A stretch of 64,000 bases of DNA from Gigaspora margarita (GCA_009809945.1 WTPW01000322.1:63338-127337), one strand, 5' to 3'; shown: positions 35,465 to 49,559, counted from the first letter of the stretch. Program-made: numbers and translations. The notes: generated from the letters alone by a model not told the origin.

Positions 35465-36345
35465 ACAATTTTTGTTATTCAAGTTATATTAAATCAAATC
35501 TTTTAAAAATCTAGGTGCAATATTATTTTTTATATTAACTTCAATAATTTGGATACAATATTCTACAATGCCTGTTGGGGCTGTTTCAATTTCTATACTA
35601 TTACTCGAACTTAAATTTTTGATATTCTTCTGTGCTATTGATATTATTGGTATATATTTTGCAATGATAATTGAAGTTGTGAAAAGTTTATTTTCTTTCC
35701 TAATAATATTAGGCTTTATTGTATTTGCATTTGCATACTCTTTATATTTCTTGCTAAGGCCAACAACTAAAATTTCTTTGGACTATCCTAGTCATTCAAA
35801 TAATCCAAATGATCCATGGAATCTTGTGTCTACCTATAATTCTATTTCTGAAAATAACAGTATATTAGAAAATCCAACACTTACCGCACTTCCAACTGCA
35901 ACTACAAATATGTTTATAATGTTAAAAACTGCAATTCTGGTAGTATATATTTTGTTAACAGGTGTGACTATAGTTTATTAATTTAGTCTAATTTATTTTG
36001 ATAAACTTTAACATTAAATTTATTATATTGATTTTAGAGAACTCAACCTATTTGTCTAATTGGATACTGACTGAAAATTTAATCTTAGTAATGTTGGTAG
36101 TTTGCTTTTTTTTTTTTATGGCCATTTATTTAATGAATTTATTTATTGGCTTGTTGAGTAATTCAATTACTAAAATGAATAAAAAAGAATTATTTTTACT
36201 TCAAAAAGCAAAGGTATTTATTATTTGGAAAATTTATTTCAGCTTCTAAAAATTATTAAATATTATTAATATATAATTATAATTGTAGATTTTAGCTAAA
36301 ATAGAGTTGCTCTACTTGTTACCATATCAACAAAAAAAAACAATT

Positions 36346-36690
36346 GGTTTCCTGAATTAATGTAAACAAAAGCATTATAATATAAATTAATATGAAATTA
36401 TTTTATTATAAATAAAATATTAACATTTTTTAAAGCTTTTATAGAGTTCACTATGATAAGTTTGTGATATAATCAAAATCATAAAGAATAAAAAATGGAA
36501 TAGTACAGACGAACCACCATTTATTCATAATACTCTTTTAAAAATTTATAGAATGGATTTTGAAGAAAAATTATCTATAAAAAAAACTAGCACATAACCT
36601 TCTATTTATATTTTCTGTTTATAATATACAATGAGTATATATTATTCAGCAAAAATTTTTGAATAATGGTAATTGGGTTCAATTGGGCAA
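36346..36690. other. AT-rich DNA after the channel relic, nothing seen
   Basis: Follows the last recognisable channel codons. Simple AT-rich sequence with no motif. Confidence 0.4.
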
Positions 36691-36694
36691 ATAA

Positions 36695-36970
36695 ATACTA
36701 GGGTTCCTCAAATTCAAATCAAATCAAATATTGGGTCAATTTGAATTTGATCAAATCAAATTGACCCTAATTTGAATTTGATTTGATTCAAATATTTGTA
36801 TTTGAATTTGATTTGAATTTGAATTTTTAATAGTAATTTTCAAATCAAATCAAATATTTGTCAAATCAAATCAAATTTGGTCAGATTTGAATTTGATCAA
36901 ATCAAATATAGTCAAATTTGAATTTGAATTTGATCAAATATTTGATTCAAATATTTGAAGATCAAATCAA
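36695..36970. repeat. CAAAT/ATTTG palindromic microsatellite
   Basis: Built from aaatc and gattt pentamers in both orientations. It contains the hairpin gggtcaatttga ... tcaaattgaccc (36733-36767). About 275 bp. Confidence 0.85.
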
Positions 36971-38537
36971 ATTGCAGAATCTAATAAATACATGTTGTAA
37001 AATGGCAAGTATTAGCCAATTATTTGCACAGTTAAGCCAACTTACTATTATTGATTATGTTGTAATCCATGAAAAAAAATAACAAGAAATAAATTCATGA
37101 TCATAAAAGTTTGTAAAATTTTGAGTTATTTACGATTTTTTTGTTTTCTCAGATACACAATGCAATTGGGCGGCTAATGCTTTACGTTCCCAGAATTATG
37201 TAAAATGATTGTAAATTATGCAATTTTTTTCATACTATTAACTATAGATACTGGTGAAATAATTTCACCACTATTGGTGAAATTGGTAAAATTAATTTTA
37301 CTAGCATCTATACTATTAACCACATAATAAATATACTCATTTTGAATTGGTCAAATTCTTTAAAACTTTGTATAATTTATATTGTTTGATTTTCTACTTG
37401 GGATATGCCAGAACGGTTATATAAAAAAATTTTAAAATTTGTGCTCAAAATTTTTTATAAAAAAAAAACAGTTAAAAATCGACCAATCACATGCATTATT
37501 TACTATTATGCGATTTTGGATCAAATTATGCTTCACATATGTGATGCTAAAAATAGACCCATTATGCATATCGCATTAAAACTGAGGTCCCTAGAACTCA
37601 TACAAGGGTGTTCCCCAAAATTCTGGATCAGAATACTTTAGAGTGCATCGAAACCATAGTCAGCTGGATCAGAATTGATCGATTTTGCCCAAGATTATAA
37701 AAAATTTTACTATAGTAATAAATCATATTCATTCATTAGAGTGCTGACATTTATTATCTAATATCCATTTATTATAAAGGCTTACCCCCCACCACTAGGT
37801 AATATATTTATCTAAATTTGATTGGCTATAATTTTTTTTATATAAGGTAAAATTTTGCTGACCCCTTCACTTCCTAAAATATTATCTAATAAATGTTAGT
37901 GCCCTTAAGTAAAAAATGCCCAGCTGATAATTTTGCTATAGAACCTGCTAACAACTTGGCTAAACACTAATCTAAATCTGACATATCCAACCTGAAATTT
38001 TGGAACCCTCCTGTAAAATTTAGTCTTTAGTCCCTAGAACATAGCAACAAACCCTTAGTCTAGATACAAAAGTTATGTTTTTTGATGCATTTTGATCAAA
38101 ATAGTGAAGATCATATCAAAAATATATCTTTTTGCTCGTTGTACATGTAAGTTAATCATTGTCCAGAGCATAGTGGAGGACATCTAATAGATGAATAAAG
38201 TGCATCAAAAGTTGCATTCTTGATTATAGGATCTGGATATACAATGCATTAGCCTAGTCATATGATACACTTCAGATACATAATACAGCAATAATTAGCA
38301 TGCTAAATTCAGTAGTGACTTACTTTAAACTTTTGGTAGTACTATAGTAAGCATATAATAATTACTGTTAAGTACATATTATATTTGATGTATTATTTCT
38401 ATGCAAAGAGATTGATAATCAATATGCTACCAACTGATGCGTTATCTCTATATAGAGAAATTGAGGTTTTTAAAATTTTTTGCACCATATGTACATGCAG
38501 TACTTTAATAAACATCTTTGAGTGAATTTAAACCAAA
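36971..38537. other. AT-rich intergenic DNA with one MITE
   Basis: Apart from the element at 37739 and the small palindrome ggtgaaataatttcacc at about 37251, nothing is recognised. The frame at 37405 shows no motif. Confidence 0.45.
37739..37904. mobile_element. PIF/Harbinger-like MITE with TTA target duplication
   Basis: 166 bp between TTA 37736-37738 and TTA 37905-37907. Ends gagtgctgacatttatta and the inverse of its partner taataaatgttagtgccc. The interior shares ttgattggct and ggtaaaattttg with the large fold-back element at 50148. Confidence 0.8.
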
Positions 38538-39591
38538 ATGAAAACTTGGAATTATGAGGAATATCAACTTGAAATAGGAAAATTTCTTGGTAGTGGAACA
38601 ACTGGCAAAGTATATAAATGCTATTCAAGAGAGATGATACAAGATTTTGTTTTAAAGACGCCACACGGTAGCATTTTTGACAAGAATATAGCGAATGAAG
38701 TACGAAGCATTTTGTATATTTTAAGTAATTTGAATGATAAGTACTGATCAAATTTATTTAAGATTGCTATCTGAAGAAATATTAAGCATGAAAATATAAT
38801 CAAATTCTATGCAATTACTCGAGGTATGTTAATTTTGTATATCAGATAACAACCTTTGTTAAAAATTTAATATGTTATAAATTAGATCCCAAACAGAAGA
38901 ATATAGCTTGTTTTTTAATATGCAGATGGGGGAGATTTTAATCGTTATTTAAAAGAGTTTGGTAATAGGCTTAGATTATCAGAAATTATTAGAATGGCAA
39001 TAGAACTTGCTGCTAAAGTTCGTTATTTGTATAATTATAAAGAAGAAATTATACATGGTAATCTTGTATGAATTTTTATCACTTTATCCATAGCTAGATA
39101 TTTTTGGCCCAGTCCAATGTTAGTCAAAGAATCAGACGTTAGTATCCCTGATATTAACAAGAACTTAATTTTCAAATAGCACAATAGGAATATTTTAGTA
39201 CATCAAAAAAAAATAAAGATCACAGATTTTGATTTATCTAAATTTGCAAATAACAAGAATTGTACCAGAATATCTAAACATTCATATTAATTAGAATATC
39301 CTGCTTTTTGAGATTCACATTGGCTCAAAAATCAAGAGTCTACACGAGAAAAACCTTTAAATATTTATAGTCTTAGTATCCTTTTTTAAGAGCTGTCAAG
39401 TCACAGTCCTCTCAAAGTAAATAATAAAGATTTTGATAAATATTTAAATACTCCAAGAATGCAAGAAAATCTAGATCTTGTTTCTGTTTCTGGAACCCAT
39501 ACAACTACATAAGCATTTATACTAAAGCTTGGAACCCAGTTCCATATAATCATCCTACAATTGAAACAATCTATCAAAATTTATTAGAAAT
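38538..39591 (+). pseudogene. Decayed protein kinase gene
   Basis: The fragments in order match a protein kinase: glycine loop GSGTTGKVYK and VLKTP lysine in the first frame (38538-38747), NIKHENIIKFYAITR, GGDFNRYLKEFG, then after a GT-AG intron (about 39067-39178) IIHGNLHNRNILV and KIKITDFDLSKF, and finally AWNPVPYNHPTIETIYQNLL. The catalytic loop has HGN where HRD is expected and the metal-binding DFG is DFD, so it would be inactive even if repaired. In-frame stops and frameshifts follow (for example at 39288, 39309, 39387 and 39509). Another intron follows ITR at about 38822-38930. The last exon ends AAAT|GTGAGT at 39591, a donor leading straight into tandem intron array 2. Kinase families are large in glomeromycetes. 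Confidence 0.82.
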
Positions 39592-40664
39592 GTGAGTATG
39601 AAATTCTCTACTAAATATTACATGAACTTATGCATTAAAATTTACAGTATTTATGTATATATTATTAACATTAATAATTCTCTATTAAAATATTACTTTC
39701 TGTTCTTTCATTTATGTGTAAAACTACTAGCTCATAAGTATAGAACCTATTTATAAAAAATATAGACACATTTTATAGTCTAACTTTTCTGTTAAAAATG
39801 ATTTTCTATTCTTTCACTTCTGTGTTAAAGTACCAGCACGTAAGTATAAAATTTCTTCATAAAAAGATTTACATGTTATAGTTTATTAAAATATTACTTT
39901 CTGCTCTTTATTTACGTGTTAAATTACTAGCAAGTGAGTCATGTTAAAAATCATAAACGATAATTCAAAACTAATAACACAGAATTAACCAAACCACATC
40001 TCAATATCCATATTTGCTATACAAAATAACACAACAGTTCGTAAGTTAACATATACAAATATTTTTCAAGTCAAATTAAAAATCACTAATGATAAATAAT
40101 TCAAATCTATTAACACCATGTTAACCAGAACACATTTTGAATCTGTATCTGTTACATATAACAGCAAGTAAATGAATAGAATAAGAATATTTTTCAGTTC
40201 AAGTTAAAAATTATGAACAATAATTCAAATCTAATAACACAACGTTAACTAATTCACATTTGGATATCTGAATTGCTTATACATAACAGCAAGTAAGTTA
40301 ACAGTATAAGAGTATTCTCAAGTTAAAAATCACAAATGATAATTCAAATCTAATAATACAACGTTAACCAAACCACAATATCTATCACACAAAATAACTT
40401 AATAATAGTTTGTAAGTTAAAAGTATAAGAATATTTTTCAAGTCAAGTTAAAAAGTTAAAAATCACAAATGATAATTCAAATATATCAAAATAAACTACA
40501 TAATAGCAAGTAAGTTCTGAAATTAACAATATAAGAATATTTTTCAAGACCAGTTAAAAATCACATATAAAAAGTCAAATCTAATAACACAACTACATTT
40601 TCATATCTTTATCTGTTCCACAAATCAAAATAAACTACATAACAGCATGTAAGTTAATAAGTTA

Positions 40665-41318
40665 TCCCTTAGTTTGTAAAGGTTTGCAGGCAAATTTGCC
40701 TGTATAATTACTATAAATATATCTTTGATCTACTTTTTTAATTATTTAAAATATTTAAATAAAATTTGGTATTAATATTTGAATACAAGGATTATATTTT
40801 TGAATTATTTAAATTTATATTATAAGACAAAAAGTTTATGTTGCTTATAAACTAAAAATATTGAATTTTAAAGAAATTTTTTAATCAAAAAAATAATTTA
40901 CAATATCTTGGTGAATTCTTTTAATATTAGTTTTAAAAATATAGTTCCTAATACAATATTGTAGTTTATATAAAGAATTACAACTTTTATTATTGCACTT
41001 TAAGTGATTTACTTGTAAAAATTAAGACTTATATTAGAAGTAAAATTTTTTTTTATAGACGGAGACATATAAAATTTGAAAAAATCTAAAGAAAAAATTC
41101 TATAGTAAAAGTTCCAAAACAAAAACTTTAAACTTTATTACACTAAAGATTTTTAATAATTTTAAAAAAATTTTATAATAAAGTTGATAAAACAAAACTA
41201 ATATTATATTTTTTACTTAGAAAGTATATAGCTAAAATTAATATTTAAAGTTTTATTTAAAAAATTTAAAATTTTAAAATTTATGCAAGCAAATATGCCT
41301 GCATAACAAATTAAGGGA
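40665..41318. mobile_element. TA-flanked TIR element (Tc1/mariner-like, non-autonomous)
   Basis: 654 bp between TA dinucleotides, ends TCCCTTAGTTTGT and ACAAATTAAGGGA. Subterminal gcaggcaaatttgcctg and gcaagcaaatatgcctgc form palindromes. There is no transposase frame. The host is an intron of array 2. Confidence 0.75.
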
Positions 41319-43746
41319 TAGTTATTGTATGGTTTGTAAAAAATATCCAAATTTGTACAGAATTATATGATCAAAGACCATGCCATGCAAATTTAGTTAT
41401 TTTATAACCCATATAATAACATTTTATTGCATAGTGTCTAATATACAGTCTCATTCAAATAAGTAAATAAAAAAAGCACAGATTGTTACGTAAGACATGT
41501 GCAATAATATAAAAATATTTTCAAATCTAACAACACAACTATATTTCCATATCTTATCTGTTTTACAAATCAAAAATAAACTACATAACAGCATGTAAGT
41601 TTTGAAATTAACAATATAAGAAAATTTTTCAAGACCAGTTAAAAATCATGTATGAAAATTCAAATCTAATAATACAACTACATTTTCATATCTGTATTTG
41701 TTCCACAAATCAATAAACTACATATAACAGCATGTAAGTTAACAGTATAAGAATGTTTTTTAAGACCAGTTAAAAATCATATATGAAAGTTCAAATCTAA
41801 TAACACAACTATATGCTATATCTGTATCTGTTCTACAAATCAAAATAAACTACATAATAGCTTGTAAGTTAACAATAAAGGAATATTTTTCAACCAAGAC
41901 CAGTTAAAAATCACATACGATAATTCAAATCTAATAATACAACTACATTTTCATATCTGTATCTGTTTTACAAATCAAAATAAACTACATAACAGCTTGT
42001 AAGTTAACAATATAAGAATATTTTTCAAGACCAGTTAAAAATCATGTATGATAATTCAAATCTAATAACACAACTACATTTCTATATCTATATCTGTTTC
42101 ACAAATCAAAATAAACTACATAACAGCAAGTAAGTTCTGAAATTAACAATAAAAAGAATATTTTTCAAGACCAGTTAAAAATCAAATATGAAAATTCAAA
42201 CCTAATAACACAACTACATTTCCATATTTGTATCTGCTCTACAAATCAAAATAAACTACATAACAGCATGTAAGTTCTGAAATTAACAATATAAGAATAT
42301 TTTTTAAAGATCAGTTAAAAATTATGTATGATAATTTAGATCTAATAACACAACTACATTTCCATATTTGTATCTGTTTCACAAATCAAAATAAACTTTA
42401 TAACAGCTCGTAAGTTCTGAAATTATTAACAATATAAGAATATTTTTCAAGACCAGTTAAAATCATGTAAGATAATTTAAATCTAATAATACAACTATAT
42501 TTCTATATCTGTATCTGTTCTGCAAATCAAAATAAACAACATAATAGCTCGTAAGTTCTGAAATTAACAATAAAAAGAATATTTTTTAAGACCAGTTAAA
42601 AATCACATACGATAATTCAAATCTAATAATACAACTACATTTCTATATCTGTATCTGTTCCACAAATCAAAATAAACAACATAACAGCATGTAAGCTAAC
42701 TATATAAGAATATTTTTCAATACCAGTTAAAAATCACGTACGATAATTCAAATTTAATAACACCACTACATTTCCATATCTGTATCTGTTCCACAAATCA
42801 AAATGAACTACATAACAGCAAGTATGAAGTTAATAGTTATAGGAATATTTTTCAAAACCAGTTAAAATCATGTATGATAATTCAAATCTAATAACACAAC
42901 TATATTTCTATATCTGTATCTGTTCCACAAATCAAAATAAACTATATAACAGCTCGTAAGTTCTGATATTACAATATAAGAATATTTTTCAAGACCAGTT
43001 AAAAATCACGTATAATAATTCAAATCTAATAATACAACTACATTTCCATATCTGTATTTGTTCTACAAATCAAAATAAATGACATAATAGCATGTAAGTT
43101 AACAATATAATAATAATTCAAATCTAATAACATAACTACATTTTCATATCTGTATCTGTTTCACAAATTAAAATAAACTACATAACAGCCTGTAAGTTCT
43201 GAAATTAATAGTATAAGAATATTTTTTGAAAACTACTTAAAAATCACATACAATAATTCAAATCTAATAACACAACTACTTTTTCATATCTGTATCTGTT
43301 CCACAAATCAAAATAAACTACATAATAGCAGATAAGTTCTGAAGTGAACAGTTATAAGAATATTTTTTAAAGCTAGTTAAAAATTACGTATGATAATTCA
43401 TATTTAATAATACAACTATATTTCCATATCTGTGTCTGTTCTACAAATCAAAATAAACTATATAATAGCAAGTAAGTTAATAGTTATAAGAATATTTTTT
43501 AAAACTAGTTAAAAATCATATATGATAATTTAAATCTAACAACACAACTACATTTTCATATTTGCGTCTGATCCACAAATCAAAATAAACTACATAATAG
43601 CTTGTAAGTTCTAAAATTTAACAATATAAGAATATTGTTTAAGACTAGTTAAAAATTACGTATGAAAATTCAAATCTAATAACACAACTACATTTCATAT
43701 TTGTATTCATTCTACAAATCAAAATAAACTACATATCAGCTAGTAA

Positions 43747-43893
43747 GAAGAGTGACAAAAATCAGGTGATTTTTTAGGAGAGAGAGGTAAAATATGTTAA
43801 AATTATATATAGAAACCTGAACAAATCTATATTAAAAAGGGGGAGGGGGTAAGCCTCTAATAAAAAATTATCAGGTGATTAATAACATGGTCC
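43747..43893. mobile_element. PIF/Harbinger-like MITE with TAA target duplication
   Basis: 147 bp between TAA 43744-43746 and TAA 43894-43896. Other array monomers give the empty site agctagtaagttctg. It is the same family as 19594. It landed inside a splice donor (CTA-GTAA|G) and leaves GTAAG in place. Confidence 0.88.
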
Positions 43894-44029
43894 TAAGTTT
43901 TGAAATTAACAATATAAGAATATTTTTCAAGACTAGTTAAAAATCACGTATAATAATTCAAATTTAATAATACAAACTATATTTCCATATCTATATCTGT
44001 TCTACAAATCAAAATAAACTACATAATAG

Positions 44030-44735
44030 AAGGGTGTGGCGCCTTAGAGAAGTGGTCAAGGTGTCACCCCCCAAGCGGCAGATCGACAGTTCGAATCCCA
44101 CTGGCAACGTTTTGGAGTTAAATCTGTGTTAGGTAATTGTGGCTTATGATCGGTTGGGCGCAAAACCTGTAACCCTGGTTCTACCATCTTGAATGGGAGC
44201 TCACGGGCGCAATGGTGTACCACATCGCAAATCCAGGGAACCAGAAAAAACCCACAAGAACCTGTTTGGTAAGACCCGAATTAGGAGGTAGTGAAAATCG
44301 GTCCTTACGGTATATGCCAAAGAAGGCAGGTACTACGATCAGAACGAACCTAATAAGGGCAGGTAACTTTGGTTACCAAATCCGGGCACTGATGTATGGG
44401 ACATGNAAGGTGTTCCGGTAGGCTCTTGTGCGANGGTAAAGTAGCCCTTAGGTCGTTGATTATCAAAAGGGTTGTGGCCCCACAATATCGCACGTCACGT
44501 GGTGAGTCGGGTAGTAATAGGAGGATCATGAATCAGAGGGTTTAAATAGACAATTTCCGTAGTTGAGTTGTAGGTATGGCAGCTAGTATAGAAACTTCGG
44601 GCGGACTATTTAAATTAGGCACCAAAAGTGCACGTGTGGCTAGTTGTATCCTCATTCATGTAACAAATATTACGTCACTATAACTCATAATAAAATCCCG
44701 GCCATTGCACACGGCCTCTAAAACTTAAAAAAAAA
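44030..44735 (+). mobile_element. tRNA-derived SINE with 18-bp target duplication
   Basis: The head (about 44036-44110) resembles a class II tRNA: A-box-like region gtggtcaagg and B box gttcgaatccc. A ~600 bp body and a terminal poly-A follow. Target duplication aaataaactacataatag at 44012-44029 and 44736-44753. The sequence just before the tail, aataaaatcccggcc ... cggcc, forms a hairpin, as does the 3' end of the LINE (aataataaaggcaggattgcc), hinting at shared mobilisation. The open frame at 44212 is not meaningful. Two ambiguous bases (44406, 44434). Confidence 0.88.
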
Positions 44736-45493
44736 AAATAAACTACATAATAGCCTATAAGTTCTGAAATTAACAATATAAGATATTTTTTAAGACCAGT
44801 TAAAAATCACGTACAATAATTAAATCTTATAACACAATATCTGTTCTACAAATCAAAATAAACTACATAATAGCATGTAAGCTAACTATATAAGAATATT
44901 TTTCGAGATCAGTTAAAAATAACGTACGATAATTCAAATCTAATAATACAACTACATTTCCATATCTGTATCTATTCCACAAATAATATAACACTAGTCA
45001 ATAAGTTAATAGTATAAGAATATTTTTCAAGACTAGTTACAAAATTACATACGATAATTCAAATCTAATAACACAACTATCTGTATCTGTTCCACAAATC
45101 AAAATAAAACACTAGTGGATAAGTTAACAGTATAAGAATATTTTTCAAGACTAGTTAAAAATTATGTATGATAATTCAAATCAAATAACACAACTATCTG
45201 TATCTGTTTCACAAATTAAAATAATACTAGTCAGTAAGTTAACAGTATAAGAATATTTTCAAAACCAGTTAAAAATCACGTATGATAATTCAAATCTAAT
45301 AATACAACTACATTTCCATATCCAATAAACTATATAATAGCTAGTAAGTTCTAAAATTAATAATATAAGAATATTTTTCAAGGCCAGTTAAAAATCATGT
45401 ACGATAATTCAAATCTAATAACACAACTACATTTCTATATCTGTATCTGTTTTACAAATCAAAATAAACTACATAATAGCTAGTAAGTTCTGA

Positions 45494-47560
45494 AATTAAT
45501 AGCATCACCAAAATTTGTACAGGGATTATTATTGATTTTTATTAGTTATTGGCTAGTAATCGATTAAAATCCCTTCTGATGAGGACTATCGATTAAGTTA
45601 GTAATCGATAATAATCAGTAATAATCGATAGTAATCAGATTAAAATCATGAATAATAATTCAATCAATACTATTATACTTTATACTTATTTTTAAATGTT
45701 TTACAGGTTTTCACATATTTTCACAAGGTTTCGCATTTTAATATAAAATTTTATATTTTTTATTTATTATAATTATTATATATTATATTTTAAATTAAAT
45801 ATATTTTATTTATTATATATTATTATATATTCTTTACAACAAAAAAAAATAAAACTGAAACTGAAAAAAAATGAAACAAAAATAGAAATATTTTAAACTA
45901 CTTTCGCACTTTATCACATAATACTAGCTCTATATACTTATTTTTCTTGCCCCGCAGTTAGCTATTATTTCTCTTCTTTGTTTTAACTATTATATTCGCT
46001 TATATTCGCTACTTTCTAAAAATAGTAAAGAAGTAAAAAATAAAAAAAAACAAAAATGAAAACATAGTAATATTGTAAACTACTTTCGCTCTTCGTCGCA
46101 TAATACTAGTTCTACAGACTTATATTCGCTTATATTTGCTTATATTCGCTATGTTTTAAAAAGTGTAGAGAAGTAAAAAAATAACAAAAAAAAATGAAAT
46201 GAAAAATAGTAATAACTTAAACTACTTTCACACTTTGTTGCATAATACCAGATACATTTATTTTCCTCACCCTCAGTTAGCTATTATTTCTCTTTGCTAA
46301 TTTTCGCTACTTTCTAAAAATAGTAGAGAAGTAAAAAAAACTATTTTTCAGAAGCGTAGGAGTTTTTGAAATTGTTAGAGAATCTAGTAGGTTCTTGCAA
46401 AGTGGCAAAGAAGTTTAAGTTGGTGTTCTTGTAAAGTGCCGGAAAGTCAGGTTGTTTCTTGCAAAGTTCTGAAGAAAGTCAAAAATAAATAAAATAAAAT
46501 AAAAGTAAAAAAATAAGTAAAAAAAAAAAAATAACTGAAAAACAAAATATGCAAGCAAACTTAATAAAAAAAAATAAACAAAGCTCCAAATCTCTATTTT
46601 TCTGAAGAGTTCAAATTCAGAAATTGTCAAAACCTAGTTGTGTTTTGTAAAGTGCTAGGTTAACTTGCGAATATTTGCGAATACTTGTGCCTAACTAAAT
46701 TATTTCTCTAAAGGAGTGTGCTCTTACAAAGTACTGGAATAAAATAAATTAATAAAAAAAAATTTAAAAAAAAAAAANNNNNNNNNNNNNNNNNNNNNNN
46801 NNNNNNNNNNNNNNNNNNNNNNNNNNNNNNNNNNNNNNNNNNNNNNNNNNNNNNNNNNNNNNNNNNNNNNNNNNNNNNNNNNNNNNNNNNNNNNNNNNNN
46901 NNNNNNNNNNNNNNNNNNNNNNNNNNNNNNNNNNNNNNNNNNNNNNNNNNNNNNNNNNNNNNNNNNNNNNNNNNNNNNNNNNNNNNNNNNNNNNNNNNNN
47001 NNNNNNNNNNNNNNNNNNNNNNNNNNNNNNNNNNNNNNNAAAAATTAAAAAATAAAAAAAAAAAAACAACAAAACAAAAAAACAAAATGAAAATAAAAAA
47101 AACAAAATAAAATGAAAAAAAAACAATGTAGAAGATCTAATTTATAAACAAAAGATCTAATCTGATCGTGTAATACAAAATTTTATTGATCTATTATACA
47201 AAATTTCAAAACATTTCGCAAATATAGTCCAATGCACACTTGGTATAATGCAGGTTACAGATTGCTTGGTTTCACAGTTCTAAATATTGTTGAAATGTTT
47301 TGAACTATTTCGAAACTACTACTGTAATTTAAAAAATAAAAACAAAATATGATAGGTGGCACTTCGCACCATAATAAATATGATAACTATCGATTAGCTG
47401 ATATATAACGATTTATATTTTAATTACGATATTTATCGATTATAGATATATATCGATTTATAACAAGTTAATCGATATATAACGATTAATTTTAATCGAT
47501 ATAAAACAATTATGCGTTATATATTGATATATAGCTACTTAAAATATTTTGTGATGAGTA
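45494..47560. mobile_element. Insertion of about 2 kb with TAATCGAT-rich ends and an assembly gap
   Basis: Interrupts array 2 between ...aattaatag and agtataagaat. Ends gcatcaccaaaat and attttgtgatg are loosely inverted. Both subterminal parts are full of TAATCGATA/TATCGATTA repeats. The middle has three tandem ~150-180 bp units (45894, 46077, 46217) containing actactttcgc, tattcgctac and agtagagaagtaaa. Ns at 46788-47039. No coding frame. The element class is uncertain. Confidence 0.55.
46788..47039. other. Assembly gap (N run)
   Basis: 252 undetermined bases between A-rich flanks. Frames crossing it are artefacts. Confidence 0.99.
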
Positions 47561-48510
47561 TAAGAATATTTATCAAGACTATTTAAAAATCATGTATGAT
47601 AATTCAAATCTAGTAACACAACTATCTGTATTTGTTCCACAAATCAAAATAACACTAGTTGGTAAGTTAACAAGATAAGAATATTTTTCAAGACCAATTA
47701 AAAATTACATACTAATTCAAATCTAATTACACAACTACATTTCATATCTGTATCTGTTTTACAAATCAAAATAACACTAGTTGGTAAGTTAACAGTTATA
47801 AGAATATTTTCAAGACCAGTTAAAAATCATGTATGAAAATTAAAATCTAATAATACAACTATATTTCTATATTTTTATCTGTTCTACAAATCAAAATAAA
47901 CAACATAACAACTTGTAAGTTCTGAAATTAACAATTATAAAAATTTTTTTCAAGACCAGTTAAAAATCACGTACAATAATTTAAATCTATTAACACAACT
48001 ATATTTCCATATCTTTATCTGTTCAACAAATTAAAATAAACTATATAACAGCCCGTAAGTTCTAAAATTAACAATATAAGAATATTTTTCAAGACCAAAA
48101 CTACATTTCCATATCTGTTTCTGTTCCACAAATCAAAATAAACTGCACAACAGATTGTGAGTTAACAATAAAAGAATATTTTTCAAGACTAGTTAAAAAT
48201 CATGCACAATAATTCAAATCTTATAACACAATTATATTTCCATATCTGTATCTGTTCTACAAATTAAAATAAACTATATAACAGCTTATAAGTTCTGAAA
48301 TTAAACAGTATAAGAATAATTTTCAAGGCCAGTTAAAAATCTCATACAATAATTCAAATTTAATAATACAACTACATTTTTATATCTATATCTGTTTCAC
48401 AAATCAAAATAAACTATATAGCAAGTAAGTTCTGAAATTAACAATATAAGAATATTTTTCAAGATCAGTTAAAAATCATGTAAGATAATTCAAATCTAAT
48501 AAAGCAACTA

Positions 48511-48740
48511 CCGTAAAATTTGGACATATGTACCTCTGGTATTTACATTACTCAAATCTGTACTTGGGGTACCTCTATATGGGGGTACACCGTATAGAGA
48601 CAATATGTTTTACTATATCTACCTGTAAATATTATATAGTTTGTATAATACCTATATACCCAGATATAAGTCACCGTCGGGCCTTTCAAACTGGCAAGGG
48701 GTACACCGCACAGGGGGGTACCCATATCCGAATTTTACGG
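48511..48740. mobile_element. TA-flanked MITE (CCGTAAAATTTGG ends)
   Basis: 230 bp between TA 48509-48510 and TA 48741-48742. Termini ccgtaaaatttggacatatg and the inverse catatccgaattttacgg. Richer in GC than the array. Tc1/mariner-type target. It lies in an intron of array 2. The long open frame through it (48528) is incidental. Confidence 0.85.
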
Positions 48741-49559
48741 TACATATCCATATCTGTATCTGGTTTACAAATCAAAATAAACTATATAACAGCCATAAGT
48801 TCTGAAATTAACAGTATAAGAATATTTTTCAAGACCAGTCAAAAATTATATACGATATTCAAATTTAATAACACAACTACATTTCCATATCTGTATCTGT
48901 TCTACAAATCAAAATAAACTACATAATAGCTAGTAAGTTCTGAAATTAACAATATAAGAATATTTTTCAAAACTAGTTAAAAATTACGTACAATAATTCA
49001 AATCTAATAACACAACTATATTTCTATATCTGTATCTGTTCCACAAATCAAAATAAACTCTATAACAGCATGTAAACTAACAATATAAAAATATTTTTCA
49101 AGGCTAGTTAAAAATTATATATGATAATTCAAATCTAATAACACAACTACATTTCCATATCTGTATCTGTTTCACAATTCAAAATAAACTACATAATAGC
49201 ATGTAAGTTCTGAAATTAACAGTATAAGAATATTTTTCAAAACAGTTAAAAATCATGTATGATAATTCAAATCTAATAACACAACTACATTTCCATATTT
49301 GTATCTGCTCCACGAATCAAAATAAACTATATAACAGCATGTAAGTTAACAATATAAGAATATTTTTTAAGACCAGTAAAAATCTCATATGATAATTCTA
49401 ATCTTATAACACAACTACATTTCCATATCTTGGGGGTGGCTAAAGTTAGGTACATCATGAGATCTCCAATTGCTAGATGATTACAGAACACCAAAATTTT
49501 TAAACGTGTAGTTTATTATTTTTATGTATATTTTATTAATAAGCAATGAATATAGAAAA

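Larger units (their letters stand above)
31236..36345 (+). pseudogene. Decayed WD40-like plus ion-transport-domain channel gene
   Basis: The opening ATG frame (31236) reads KILLSPNMNYVVTWSAEDQS, a WD40-like blade as found at the start of glomeromycete ion-transport proteins. Fragments then follow in changing frames: 31670-31975 (GLLTQWNLDTLQFEKQYQLE), 33476-33724, 33883-34185 (KSYNGFLVKWEI...LLDNEDLIMI), then hydrophobic helices at 35046-35270, 35568-35981 and 35998-36213, including YLMNLFIGLL, the last channel helix. A likely first intron starts at 31541, and a clear last intron is 36214-36288, followed by ILAKIELLYLLPYQ. The gene is broken by many stops and frameshifts, by a 1.2 kb retroposon (32178) and by a MITE (35276). 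Orientation and exon order are intact. Family assignment rests on recall of the fold order, not a search. Confidence 0.8.

Noticed and set aside
36695..36970. Regulatory palindrome cluster
   Set aside because: Simple pentamer repeat in both orientations explains the pairing; no evidence of protein binding.
44036..44110. Stand-alone tRNA gene
   Set aside because: A and B boxes are present, but the acceptor arms do not close, a body and poly-A follow, and an 18-bp target duplication bounds the whole; it is a SINE head.
46708..47126. Open frames over 46788-47039
   Set aside because: Artefact of the second N run.
48528..48917. 129-codon plus-strand frame
   Set aside because: Crosses a TA-flanked MITE and the following array monomer; no motif.
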